From Calliopum simillimum (Eukaryota > Arthropoda > Insecta > Diptera > Lauxaniidae): a DNA stretch of 64,000 bases. Numbering within the stretch: position 1 is the stretch's first letter; each line of letters begins with the position of its first letter. The notes below the pieces were generated by a model. The model did not search any database, had not been told where the DNA came from, and saw only the letters and a program-made list of their open reading frames with translations. Made by a program: the position numbers and the translations under genes. The DNA is taken from contig OX638368.1 in the NCBI GenBank assembly GCA_951812925.1, positions 160,070,492 to 160,134,491 on the forward strand, given 5' to 3'. Positions 1 through 12,183 of the stretch are shown here, piece by piece.

Positions 1-1610
1 ACAACTCTAAATGAGAACGAAATGAAAAACTTGAATCAAACACAACACCTAAGTCTTTAAATTCCGTTACGGACACAAGGTTAGTACTCGAAATTTTATA
101 AGACGAGCGAAGAAGGCTACTGGACTTGAAAAACGACATAGAAACACATTCACTTAGATTTAAAAATAAATTATTATTATTGCACTAAGAAAATAACTTA
201 TCCAGATCACTCTGAAAAAGAACAATGTCAGACGGGTTATTACAATAATTCTCATAAAAATTTTAAGGTCATCTGCATACAATAAACATTTACAGTGATC
301 AAACATGTGTCCCTGATATTAAAAAAAAAAAACAAACAGTAACGGATCAAGGATACTACCCTGCGGCACGCTTTTTGATGAAATGGTGAGTCACACGATC
401 AGGCCTGAGGAGAGGGGGGGGGGAGGGGGGTAAAGAGGAATTCCCCCGGGCCCGGTTTTCGGCAGAAATTATTTTTTCATTAATAAATTTTGAAGAAGGT
501 TTTTGAAATCTTCCGAAATCATATTTACTCTCAATTAGAGATGGGAAAGGGCCTAAATATCTAGTTCCAGCCCAGCCAAACATGAAACAAGCACTTGATA
601 AAAAGCCCGGGCCCGCAAAAATATAATTTTTTTAAGGTGAAAAAACAAACATTAGGCATTGTGGGCATTTGAGTTTTTTGGTCAAATCGAAGTTTATGCT
701 TCTCAACCTTCGTGTGATTTAAGGGCCTCTAATTTTCGGCCTTTTGTGGCTAGACCCGGGCCTGCATATACACCCACAAAATTCTATTCTAAGGCCCGAC
801 CCTTCGCCCATCTTTGTTCTCAACTATTTATAAAAAAAATGAAACTCATATCTTTTTACACACTTCATTTAGTTTTTTATATCTGAAGCCCATATTGAGT
901 CCATTTTGACTGGATTATGAAAAGGCCATTTTTAAATGGGGAGAGTCCATACGATATTTCAAAATTTGAACCATTATAGCACGGCTCATCGACATAATTT
1001 TAAAAAATCATTTGGCAGTGAGCAAAGTATTTTTAAAATTTTTATTTTATTTTTATTGGTTTGGGGTATGCGTAAGTTAGAAAAAGTGAAAAATAGTTCA
1101 TAAAACATAGAAATTTGGCTGAAAAAAAATTTATATGACTTAAAAACTGGAAGACGTATTCATCCCAAACTTAAAAAGTCCATTTCCCAAAAATGTTAAG
1201 TTGGCGTATATGGCAAAATAATATTCGGCCTATGATGTGCCAGTGTCAAATAAAAAAAATCTAGTTGTGGAGGGGGCCCGGTATATAATCACCGCCGAGC
1301 CCGGATTTCCTCTCCACAACCCTGCACACGATAAAAGATAAGAATCTCTTGTTTGAAGTTTTTTTCGAAAATTTTCAATAATTTTTTTCAAAAATGTTTC
1401 ATTTACGTAACAAGTCTGATTTATTTTCGTTTTACTGATAAACCATTTGTTTCTGTATTTGCTGCAATACCTGTAATTCAATGCAGTAAAGATTAGCGCT
1501 ACTGGCATTATTGGCGCTAGCGCAATGCGTTGATGCCGGTACTGGTGTACTGGTGTTGGCGCTGTGGAATCAACGCACCAAAAACCGCTGCGTTACCCAT
1601 CACTAACGGC
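1..1610. other. Non-coding stretch with GC-rich CCCGGGCCCG islands
   Basis: I see no convincing gene here. Short GC-rich motifs built on CCCGGGCCCG stand out from the AT-rich background near 445, 605, 755 and 1275, and look like pieces of an old interspersed repeat. A poly-G/C block lies at about 413-430. The region probably belongs to the intron of the zinc-finger gene whose first two exons lie at 2340-2757, because that gene reads leftward and its third exon is not found here. Confidence 0.5.
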
Positions 1611-2070
1611 AATGCAAGCTCTGAGCAAAAAAATGTCGAACTCGGACAAAAGGGCGTGGCCCCTCCCATATAAGTAAAAGTGTCAAGATACTAAGCTGAA
1701 AAGTTTTTTGAGATACTCCAACTAAATTTTATTCAGACACTAAGAGTAAATGCAAACTCTGAGCAAAAACTAGGTGAACTCGGACAAGAGGGTGTGGGAA
1801 CTCACGTATCAGCATAAGTTTCAAAATGCTGTACTGAAAACGTTTTTTCAGATAATCCAACTAAATTTTACTCAGACACTAAAAACAGTAAATGCAAGCT
1901 CTGTGCAAAAACTTGGCAAGCTCGGACGAAAGATCGTAGCACCTCCCATACAAGCAAAATTTCCGAAATACTACAGTGTAGGGTATTTAATGTTTGGTCA
2001 AGCCAAATGTAATACCTTTACAAGTTTTATTAAGGTGTGCAGCAAATATTTTGAACATTTTTGGTGCGCC
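1611..2070 (+). repeat. Tandem array of about 140 bp units (three copies)
   Basis: Units start with AATGCAAGCTCTGAGC or close variants at about 1616, 1754 and 1896, so the period is 138-142 bp. Each unit then reads CTCGGACAAGAGGGCGTGG-like, CTCCCATATAAGC-like and CCAACTAAATTTTACTCAG. The same unit forms a longer array at 51100-51740, and both arrays end in a related tail with TATTTAATGTTTGG. This is an interspersed repeat with internal minisatellite units. A Helitron-like (DINE-type) element is possible, but I could not place its ends. Confidence 0.75.
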
Positions 2071-2339
2071 ACTTTCATACCCAAAACTCAATTTGGTTTG
2101 TGTACACCGATTTTTTTCATATACATACATATAGCCCGGTCTTCCGAGGGCTATATTTCCTAAACTAGGTCCGAGTGACAGTTTTTGTTGTTATTGTTGT
2201 AATTTAATCCTGAAGATCTATTTCCATAAAAAAAATTGCGCTGTGGGTACTGAAATAAACTTGTTTCTCAAACTGGCTTTTAGTTCCAAAAGATCATTTG
2301 TAAACTTAAGTCGAAACTAAATGTAGGCAAACAACTTAC

Positions 2340-2757
2340 TTGCCACATTCTAGAAATTCTGGTGCTGTTGTTTCCTGGGTTTCATCACCAGTATTCAAAT
2401 CATCACTACGCAAGGAAACACGTTGATGCTTGTACGAATTTTCATGTCGCTCCAAGTGACTCTTTTTGCAAACCAATCGTTTATCGCAAATGGTGCAAAA
2501 TCCAATACTTTCGTCCACATTATCTGGTTTTAACCAAGGAAAAGTATTAGTCCACTTCGCACAAAATTTTTGTCTTCGATGCTTCAATAGTATAGCACTT
2601 TTCTTCCGACTTTTAAGTGCGGGCAAAGCAATGTACCTAGAAAAGGGTAAAAATTCGTCCCAAAATCAGATTCTCTAATAATGGGACTTTATGTCAAAGT
2701 TCAAAAATGTTATGCAAACCTCTTTTCATCTTCATCAGATGATAAATTATCACTCAT
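2340..2757 (-). CDS. BED-like zinc finger gene, first two coding exons (3' part outside window)
   Basis: Two exons are readable. Exon 1 (2757-2720) encodes a short acidic start, MSDNLSSDEDEK, and stops at an AG|GTTTGC donor. Exon 2 (2636-2340) follows a TTTTCTAG acceptor and ends at a GCAA|GTAAGT donor. Both introns are phase 2 and the frame is open across the 83 bp intron. Exon 2 carries a tryptophan-containing box (KWTNTFPWL) followed by a C-x2-C-x13-H-x5-H finger (FCTICDKR...HLERH...KH). This layout resembles BED-like and Su(var)3-7-type fingers, in which a Trp box precedes each finger. It probably makes a nuclear DNA-binding protein. The neighbour at 4654-7034 has the same exon lengths, phases and finger spacing and ends in a BESS motif, so the missing third exon here may also encode BESS. 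No such exon is visible between 1 and 2340. Specific orthology is not recognised. Confidence 0.75.
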
Positions 2758-2929
2758 CGTATTTTGTTATTATTGCACAGTATATTAAAGTTAAATAAGT
2801 AAACTTGGACAAAAAACTTTTCCCCAAAAAATTTTACACTTTCGTTTCATTCAGCTGTCAGAATTATAACAACAAATATTATGCGTCAAACTAATTTAGT
2901 GTTGTCATGTTGTCATTAGTTCCTTAAAA

Positions 2930-4184
2930 CGAAGAGATATATAATCAAGAGACGCAAAGAAGCATTGGAGCAATTTTTTGGAGTTTGTGTTGACGAATTT
3001 AGAAGTTGAACAGCAGCGTAATTTAACCAAAAAATCTGACATGTATTCATCTCATCTCATCCAGAAGCGAAGGGATATAAATAGATTTTTTGGATGAATT
3101 ACGCTGCTGTTCAACTTCTAAATTCGTCAACACAAACCTCAAAAAATTGCTCCAGTGCCTCTTTGCTTCTCTTCATTATATATCTATTCGACGAAGGTAT
3201 GTAAAAACGCAGTCAATTTTACTTTTGCTGGGTATAGTTTTCTCACATTTTTCCCTTATTTCGAAGAGATATATAACCAAGAGACGCAAAAGATGCAAAG
3301 AAGCAATTTTTTGAGGTTTGTGTTGTCCGCAGACGGTAGCATTGACGAATTTAGAAGTTGAACAGCAGCGTTATTTAACCAAAAAAACCTGTATACATCT
3401 CGTCTCATCCAGAAGCGAAGGGATATAAATAGATTTTTTGGATGAATTACGCTGCTGTTCAACTTCTAAATTCGTCAACACAAACCTCAAAAAATTGCTC
3501 CAGTGCTTCTTTGCATCTCTTGGTTATACACAGCGTTGCCAGTTAGTTACATTTTATACATTTTACGTAACTTTTTGGCCTCTCACTGTAAATTCATAAA
3601 AAGACGCAACTCGTTTTTCATAGTTTTGAGAAAATCGATATTTTATTTTTATTCAGAAAAGGCAGCAACTTCTCTTTCTTATAAAATCTATTTAATTTTT
3701 CGTCTTTTTTGTATGAAGTTACTGCCTTTTATGATTTTAATTATGAAAAATATGAAAACAGGGTGTAATGTTTACATTTCCTTATTTGCAAATTGCAAGA
3801 GAAGTAGAAAACGTACAAAATTGGCGATTGGACAAATATATAGATACAAAATTGCTTAATCCGATGGGGAAATAAAGTTTAAAAGGCCGTAACTTAAGTT
3901 GCGACCTTATATATTTTTACGGCAGAACTTGTAAGTAAAAATTGTATTTTGGCCATTTTTCGTAACTTTTTAGGTTTTTCACATTTCCGCAATTTATAAC
4001 TGATTACGATTTTTTTCTAAAAATTTTGTAGCACTGAAAAAACGATATTTCGGTATGGCACTGCCATGAACTATACAATTAAACAATTTTTTAAGGTTTG
4101 TATTGTTCACAGACGGTAGCTTTGACGAATTTAGAAGTTATCCGGCAGCGTAATTCAACCAAAAAATCTATTTATATCTCTTCG
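2930..4184. repeat. Cluster of three hairpin MITEs of one family
   Basis: Copy 1 (2930-3190) and copy 2 (3262-3528) are near-palindromic. Each arm carries TGACGAATTTAGAAGTTGAA, then CAGCAGCGTAATT, and its complement, around a centre with CCAGAAGCGAAGGGATATA. The outer ends read CGAAGAGATATATAACCAAG, degraded on the right of copy 2. Copy 3 (4083-4184) is a single arm. The open frames at 3090-3361 and 3256-3462 lie within these arms and are not genes. Confidence 0.75.
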
Positions 4185-4653
4185 ATGGCTATTTAACATT
4201 CGCTAGCTTAGCAAGTTTCATTGCATTTATTTGTAAAGTTTAGTTTTATTTAAAATATTTTCAACAAGTAAATTACAAATTTTATATAAATGCCTTTATG
4301 CACTTTTTTTTATCCAACATTATTATCAATCTAATGGTAGAGCTTAAATAAAAAGAAAAAAAAAATCAAAGCCCTATTCGGATATTTGAAATGAATGCAG
4401 TTTACAATATTCAATTTGTACTCGTATAAGAGCGGTTCAAGATCAATCTAAATTTTATAACGCAAAAAAATTTAGATTTTATAATTGAAGTTATTTGTAA
4501 TGAAGTAAAATTTAAACAAAGACGAATAAAAATGCACAAATTGCATTACTAAATGTTACAACTAATTCAATAATTTGTAAAATTTTGTTGATGAACTTTC
4601 ACGAATTCCATACACCACTGGCCAGTCATGTCAATTGTGTTTTCTTCTCCTCT

Positions 4654-7034
4654 TCAACTAAGAGTCTCATAATGTTCGCCATCCTCATGATGATGCTGTG
4701 CATTTCCAACACGTTGTACAACGGTTGCCACCGGTTGATTAATAATATATGCGCCACTAACAGCGCCTCCATCCTGAGATACAACTACTGTTGCACCTGC
4801 AGCCGCTTGAACTACTCTATCGCTACCATTATGTACTGCTTCATTTTCGGTTAACGCTCGCAATTCCAACTCGCAGATTAATTGCGAAACACGCATTTTT
4901 GTTTCAGCAATTAGTTTGGGGGACAGTGCTTTCACACTGGAGCTGACACTTTCAAAAAATAAATCAACATGATTCCGCTCCTTTGTCGATGTTTGTTGTG
5001 CAAACGAACCCGTGCCCATTAATTCTTTAAATGACTCGAGCAGGTCGTTTTTATCTTTTTGTATTTGCATAAGTAATTTCATGCGTTCCTTTTTAACTCC
5101 CGACTTTTTCGCTCTACTCAAAAATGAGTACTGATTAATTTTAGCGTTCGCACTTGATGCGCCTGGTATTGGATCAGCACCATGGCCATCGGCAGAATTA
5201 GCTTCTTGTTTCATGATGGTCTCTTCGGTATATTGATCGCCAGGTGCTTCAGTTTGTACAAAATGAAATGAAGTGTCGCCATCCGTTTCGGCTCTGGAAG
5301 AGGGTTTAACAAGCAAAAATCAAAGGAATACTTCATAAATCTTCTCTCGAGTTTACAATATACATATAATAAATATTAACTTTGGAAATGATGCACATTA
5401 ACATAGAATGAAGAATGGACTTAGGGGTCGACTTTGTCCTTATTAAGATGAAGAAACAATTCTACGCAAAAAATGTTTCTCGGCGACATGTCAACTCGTT
5501 TGCAGATTGTGGACGTGGAACTCCCCATACAAGTAAAACACGTTAAATGTTATTTCTCGGAAATGGTACAACATATTTTTTTTTGCAATAGAGAATGGAC
5601 GACAGTCTGAGAAAATTCCCCGGGAATAACTATTCACGATAACCCCCATTAGTATGAAATGAAGAATGGGCTTTCCACTCTCCAGATATTTATTTCAAGC
5701 CGTCTCACTGCTCTAAATTTTAAATTTATTCCGGTCATATCTCGCAAACTATACAAGATATTCCGCCTGCCTATTTCATACATACAAATGCATAACATAT
5801 CGATACGTCCAACGTAAAAGTTGGTAACTCGAAAATCGAAGTTTTTAGTTATGATAATTTTTGTATTGTTTTCGATGAAACAAGAAAACCAAAATTGAAT
5901 AAATACTTTGGAAATCTGTAGTCCAAATAAAAGTCTTTCGATTATTAAATCGTTGTCACGATTCCAAGTTGATTTACAGAGATATTAACAATTTCAATTT
6001 TTAATTTGGATAAAAATTAATACATATGAGTTGTAACTCTAGTTACAACTTATGTTCTGTTTCAGCAACCAAATGTTCCACGAGAAAAGTTGGTAACTTA
6101 ACTTGCCAACTACCATTCAAAAATATTCTACGGACATTATGTTGGTATGTAGAACTTACAACCACTGATTTTTAAAGAAAAATTAACTAATAACTTTGTA
6201 AGTTACCAACGCGATTTGTTATGTTTGTCCCGTGAATAAGTTATCAACTTAAGTTGCCAAGTTATTGCATGAAGACCTCACTAAAATATACTTAGGCTGT
6301 AACTTCAAAAATTGCTCCCAGTCCTTCAAATTAAGCTTCAAGCTAGAGGTACCAAAATGGAGTCTAATACGCAGATTTCGAAAATCATTGTCCCGTAAAA
6401 AGTTTCAAGCAGAGTTTTCCAATCATTTGTTTAGTTAACCAATTACAAACCCCCCCCCACACACTTACTTTCCCGTTGGCATCGCTTCCTGTACATATTC
6501 TTCGATAAAATCATCCGCCGTATCCATTCCCATTTCAGAGTCATTGTGTGAAGAGGCCACAGATGAATTCAACTTGCGTTTCTGATAGTATTTGCTACGC
6601 TCCTGACGTTGATTTAGATTTTGCCGCGCGGCACCCTCACCCTTATGGACTAAAATGTCCAAGTTACGAGCATGTTTTGTGGTGCGTTCGTGTCGCTGCA
6701 AATGACATCGATTGCAATCCAACCGACATTGGCAGGCACGACAAAACGGTTTGTTGGCATCTTCGTCATCACGCGCCAGCCATGGATGAAATATATTAAG
6801 CCACTTGTCAACAAATTTTTGTGAATATTTCGGTTTGTTCGACGAAGAGTTGTGATTTTCTTGTTTGATAATTTTTTCAGTTTTCATTTTTGTCTCTTTC
6901 CTGCATTAAATCAAAAAAGAAAAAAATTTTACGATAGTGTAAATAGTATGGCCAAAGTAGAGCGCCAACGCCTGCAGCGGCGTCGTGGTTATATCTTACC
7001 ATTCAGAATCGGAAGATCCATCAGTAAAACTCAT
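4654..7034 (-). CDS. BED-like zinc finger protein with C-terminal BESS motif (three exons)
   Basis: Exons are 7034-7000 (MSFTDGSSDSE start, TG|GTAAGAT donor), 6900-6469 (after an ATGCAG acceptor, ending AA|GTAAGTG) and 5293-4654 (after a CTTCCAG acceptor). Both introns (99 bp and 1175 bp) are phase 2 and the joined frame is open for 368 codons. Residues about 35-75 hold a Trp box (KWLNIFHPWL) and a C-x2-C-x13-H-x5-H finger (FCRACQCR...HLQRH...KH). The third exon holds a basic stretch (RAKKSGVKKERMK), then a BESS motif (HVDLFFESVSSSVKALSP and on to ICELELRA), followed by an Ala/Val/Gln-rich tail and HHHEDGEHYE. BESS motifs mediate protein-protein contacts in fly chromatin regulators such as Su(var)3-7 and MADF-BESS proteins. 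A nuclear DNA-binding role is inferred. I do not recognise the exact ortholog. Confidence 0.85.
5588..5647. repeat. Half copy of the GGGGGTTATCGTGAAT MITE
   Basis: The segment CCCCGGGAATAACTATTCAC followed by GATAACCCCC matches the right arm of the complete small MITE at 37267-37373. The left arm is missing or unrecognisable. It lies in intron 2 of the BESS gene. Confidence 0.6.
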
Positions 7035-10000
7035 GATTGCTATTCAATATAAATGTATAAAATTTACTGTTTCTGGCTTGGATTGCTTTCAATTTAATTA
7101 AAAATTATTTCCTGCCTCCAAATTCTTGCGCGTCTTTGGTTTTCAGATTTGCTTTTTCTGTCTTGTCAAATAATGGTTGCTGCACACGGTTGCCACCTCG
7201 TAGTTTTAATAAAAATGACAGATGTTTTTTGTGACAACTAATGATAGCTGTGTCTTTGTGGACACTTTATCTGGGCTTGTCCTAAGCAGATTTATTTATC
7301 TGGGTTAAGTTAAGCAATTTTATTGTTGTGTTCATATACGTTTGTCGGAATGTGCTTACACAAGCCATAAGAACGCAGCTTTTGTTTTGTATAACAAAAA
7401 GGAAAATCCGCGCATTTCTTTGGATATTTTGCAACTTTGTAACGCATATATGAAAAAATGATTAAGGGACCCATTCAAACCATGTGAAATTCCTAAGATT
7501 GAAAAAAGGATAGAAAGATAGAACACACAAATAAATTGAACTCGATAAGGTTCTAAAACAACTTTCAATTATAAACAGCTGTTTATTAACACGTTTTTAC
7601 ACAATCTGATTCATGGAGCGCTCACTTAGTTTGAGGAAAAGTATGAATTGCAGAATTTTCCACGGTTTGAATGAGTCCCTCTAATATTAGCTGTGTTTTA
7701 GACGACAGTTTGCAGTGTTTAACTAAGTATTTCTGAAAAACGTATGGGAAAGCAACAACTAAAGTTTTAACTGTGCTTAATAGGATTTTAAAGCAGTGGC
7801 ACCACATTTAAAAGTAAAACAAAATTTAAAGTTGTTATGAACTCAAGTTAGCGAATTCAATGCGACTGTCAAAGGCTAGCTCGCGGAATTGAAGGGGGGT
7901 TGGAACCCGTCGCATTGAACCGTGAGTACAACAATACGATTTTGTTTCTGACTTATCAGAACCAAAACCTTTCACAAATCTAATCAAGAAGAACCAACTT
8001 CTTCAAAACTGCAAACAAAAAAAAACTAATTTTTTTTTATCAACAAAAAACTTGCACAACATTACCATATTTACTCAAAGCCCGTTCATGTGAAAGCGGA
8101 AGAAAGATGGTGTCTTCCAGTACACCCGCCCAACCTGTGCTGTCATGCCACGGTTTAGAGACAACACCCACTGTTTGATCGTCGCTACAAGTTCACATCA
8201 CCATTCACCAGTTAGGACAAAACCACCCATTTCCCCCAAAAATGTTCCTTAGCAAAAAGCCATTATTTCAGATATTCAATGACATTTTATTTAAACAAAT
8301 AAATTTTAAACCGAGATAATCGTTGGTATAACGCTGACCTACAATGAGTCACAAACTATTGGGACATATTAAATTCGGACAACAACTGTCGTTTAACAAA
8401 CTATATACATATGTTGATATGTCTAAAATTTAACCTAAATTACTAGAAAATATCATACATTCACAATTGCGAAAACTCAATTATTAAAATATAGAAATAT
8501 TTTATTTTATTGAAATTACTTTAGTTTTATTTGAAACAAAGTTTCTTTTAAAATTCAATATACTGCACAACAAAATTGAATTTTCGCTTCATAGAGAGTT
8601 AAATATTTGATCTTATAGTATAATAAAATATAGTATAGCAAATACCAATTTCTCTTAAAATTACATGAATTACACTTAATGAATACAAATTACACCAAAT
8701 AAGCGAACTATAAGAGAGGAAGTCTTGGTACAAGACACGATAAAAGAACCGATAGTCATTTAAAAAGCTAATGAGGTTCACCTAATTCTAATAGAGCTCT
8801 ACTCGAAAAGGGATTTTTTTTTTCAACCTAAATAGATTCCTAAACGGTTTCTAAGCTTGGCCTTAAAACCGGCGATATCCTCTTTTATAGACGAACAAAA
8901 ATATATTTTATTTGAGCAGTAATCAAAAATAATTATTATTTCTAAATTAAATTCGAATCGCAAATTAAATTTCCCGGAATCTGATGTTACTGGCATATCT
9001 TAAGCAAAAGGCTGTACATATTTATTTTCTTAGGTAAATAATTATCAACTTTAAAAATCAACTATGCTTTCTTAATTATTAAATTTAAATTTAAGCCAAA
9101 ATAAGTTTTAATTTTGTGTCATAAAAATTATGCCCGATGGCTGAGGCCTGGAACAAAATGGCTGAAATCGGCGACTCCACGTTTCGAATTCTCAAAATGG
9201 CTGTTTCCAATTATATATATAACTTTCAGTGCCGATTATATATATATAAATTATTTCGATGACGATTATATAAAGGTTATTTCAAAGTATACATGTATGA
9301 CGAATATATAAAAAAACTGTGCCTGGACTTATCTGAATATGGGCAATATCCTCCTTGAATTTAATTATCGTTGATAATCCAGCTGTTTGTAGCGAAAACT
9401 TTCCGTCTGTTCCCTATCCCTGCCAGACACAGTTTTGTTTTACAATTCCTGACATAAAATCAGTTCACTTCTAAGCAATTTGCTATAGGAAAAATCTCCT
9501 TCCAAGAAACCTCGATATTTCTTTAAAACAGTCAGATGTACCTTTTGGGATCCTTTGCACTTTCTTTTCAAGTCTTTACATTTTTTGTTTCAGAAAATTC
9601 TTATTATTTTTGTTCTTTAGCCCTTAAGGTTCAGTTTTCGATTTTAAATTCTTGCTAAATGCATAGTTTTTCTTAGAACTTTAACTCTGCTTTTAATTTA
9701 ATAGCATTTTGTTTTTTCACTATGAAAACTTTTTTTATACACTTCACTATAGAGCTTTAGTTTTTTTGGCAACTGTACAAAAGGAATCCGCGAGCAATAT
9801 ATTTCAATTTTTTTAGACTTATTCGATTTCACGCTTTCAATTCTCGCCACTGACTGACTTTTTGCAAAACGGTTGCCCGACGACCAACCTAAGAAAATTT
9901 TAGTATTTTTACAAGTCTCTAACTCCGATTACATAGAATCATGCAAGAAAGGTACGCATTCTTTACGATTACAACGGGTATTCTGCCTAGTTTCAGAGAT

Positions 10001-10862
10001 AGCAAAACCGCTAATTCTCTCACCATAACCAATATAACATCATCATATGGGACACATACACGTACCAGTATTTTAGTACTAAGAGTACAGCATATGATAT
10101 TTTTTTTTTGATCGGCAACACTACCTATGAATATCGGTTCTGACGTCATAAATATGCAGGTACATATGAACCTTTATTTTCGAATTCTTTTTATGTTATT
10201 GCTTTCTACGTATGTAGCCTAATAAACAATAACAATTTTCGCATCAGCAATGCATTATAAATTGTTATTTTAGATGTAAATAAGAAAAACACAGAAATTA
10301 GGAACATTGTAACCTAACGGTCGGACAGACATGCAATGCAAGCAGCACAATTGATGAGAGGAAAAACACCCAGTAGGAAATAAAAATAATCATGACTTCT
10401 GCAACCTTTTATGCAATTCAAAAACTCTAATTTTGTTTAACGAAAAACAATTTGCGCCCATCCGCAACAAAGTAAAACAAAATAAGAAGGAGATAGCACA
10501 CAAACTCGTTTTAGAACAACAGTGATGACTACGTGTTAACACGCCGCTGTCTAAAACACAGCTATTTATTAATACATATATAAAATATATGAAAGCTAGG
10601 TATCTCATGGCCAAAAATTTCTCAAGTGATCCACCTAAGAATCTAAACGTAAAAAAGGTTCTTAAGAAAAATAATTTTTTTTAGCAACTATTGAAGATTT
10701 TGGAAAAAAAAATTTTACCAATGACAGGGAATAAAATAGTACATATTTATTTTTTGGACCAAAATTTTTCATTTATTGAAAATCTCTAATTCAAATAAAC
10801 TAAAATTTAAACATTTTCTCCGCCTCTGAAAAAATTATTAAAATATGTGGGCATTCTCCATA
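7035..10862. other. Non-coding stretch, no gene seen
   Basis: All frames are short and lack recognisable domains or plausible splice-linked extensions. The stretch is AT-rich, with small TA-rich simple repeats (about 9205-9260). It lies upstream of the BESS gene, so the first few hundred bases may hold its promoter and 5' UTR, but no core promoter element is clear enough to call. Confidence 0.5.
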
Positions 10863-11104
10863 TCGTCGGGTTAAAACTACAACTAGACATCTACATATAT
10901 TGATGTTTTGAGTTAAGTATACAGAGACATGAGGAAAAAATGGCTCTATGCCTTAGTCTAGTCGGTTTTTTGAAATGTAGTCCCCATCCAATTTCATATA
11001 AAGAATAAAAAGCCAAAAACAGCAAAATCCCATATAAAAAACGAATTTCAAAAAACTTAAAACATGAAAAATGTAGATGTCTAGTTGTAGTTTTAACCCG
11101 ACGA
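10863..11104. mobile_element. MITE with perfect 34 bp terminal inverted repeats and TA duplication
   Basis: The left end begins TCGTCGGGTTAAAACTACAA and continues to CATCTACAT; the right end is its exact complement. TA dinucleotides flank both ends (10861-10862 and 11105-11106), as for Tc1/mariner-type MITEs. Total length is 242 bp with no coding capacity. A diverged, one-ended relative lies at 38538-38760. Confidence 0.9.
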
Positions 11105-11376
11105 TATGTCTAGCAGCTATATTCCACAAAAAATTGGGGCAATCGATATTGTAAGGCGTAAAATCCTTAGTATTATCCAAAGGATGCGTATTATCAAAAA
11201 TTCGTCAAAAAAAAAAAAATAATACGTTCTAAAAAACTCCAAACTATGACAAATACGCTCTTTATAAGTTTCAAGTTCCACGTGTCAAAATATTTATTAT
11301 GCTGCACAGGAAAATCGACCTTGTATGAAAAAATTGTATAAGAAAGCTTAAATTAAGAGATACTGGCACTCTGGAA

Positions 11377-11464
11377 CGTTATTCGAGCGTCAGCAATATT
11401 TAACCATCTCTGTTTCATGTCCATACAACAGAGACGGTTAAATAACGGTGACGCTTGAATAACG
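11377..11464. repeat. 88 bp hairpin
   Basis: CGTTATTCGAGCGTCA pairs with TGACGCTTGAATAACG at the outer ends, and ATTTAACCATCTCTGTT pairs with AACAGAGACGGTTAAAT inside, around a 12-base loop. Stems are nearly perfect. It is a tiny palindromic element or a structured remnant. Confidence 0.7.
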
Positions 11465-11654
11465 GTTTTTCCATCGCTTTAGTTTATCATCAGCAGATGT
11501 TTAAGCAAACAAAATCAAAAACGAACGTTATAGAAATAGTACGACAATTTCTATGTGATTTTCAAACAAAAAAAAAAAAAAAAAAATTCACGCATGAGAA
11601 CCCGTTACATGCGTCGATTGTATGTATCAAGTTTACTTTTTGTAGGGAAGAGAT

Positions 11655-11720
11655 AGGTAGTGCAAGCTTAGAGCAAACCTACAACAACAAGGCGTGGGAC
11701 CTCCCATACAAAGAATATTC
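11655..11720 (+). repeat. Single fragment of the 141 bp tandem unit
   Basis: GTGCAAGCTTAGAGCAAAC followed by AAGGCGTGGGACCTCCCATA matches the unit repeated at 1611-2070 and 51100-51740. No array is formed here. Confidence 0.5.
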
Positions 11721-12183
11721 AACATTATCTAATGCTAGCGTTATTGGGGGTCGCACTATGGTTTTTCTTTGACAAAAAAGTGTACACAAAAATAATTCAC
11801 TACAAGGACACATTTTCTTTAAAAAAATCAAACGCGAAATTACAGGTTAAACATTCAACAAATGAAGAAAACTTAAAGTTCCATTTTAAAATACAATTTT
11901 AATAAGTAAAATTAAATTCAGAAAATATTGCAAAATGCATTAACATGAGAAAAAAATCTTATAGATAAATCTTATTTTTTTAAACATAAGGTGCACGAGC
12001 AAAAAAAAAAATCATGCGAAAAATAAATCGAAATTACAATGTTTCGTTTCAATACCATTTGTTTGCGAGAGGAAAAAAAAATGCCTTAAGTTCAATGACC
12101 TACGACAATATTTCAATTCCTACGCGTTCTGTTACAATTAGCAAAATCAAAAGAAAATATTTCATCTCCCAAAACATAAGAAC

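Noticed and set aside
356..583. Open frame of 75 codons, minus strand, and its plus-strand neighbour at 659-886
   Set aside because: Proline/arginine-rich translation is caused by the GC-rich CCCGGG repeat words; no domain, no splice context.
1774..2163. 129-codon open frame over the tandem units
   Set aside because: It follows the 141 bp repeat units and the unit tail; the frame is not kept in the homologous array at 51100-51740.
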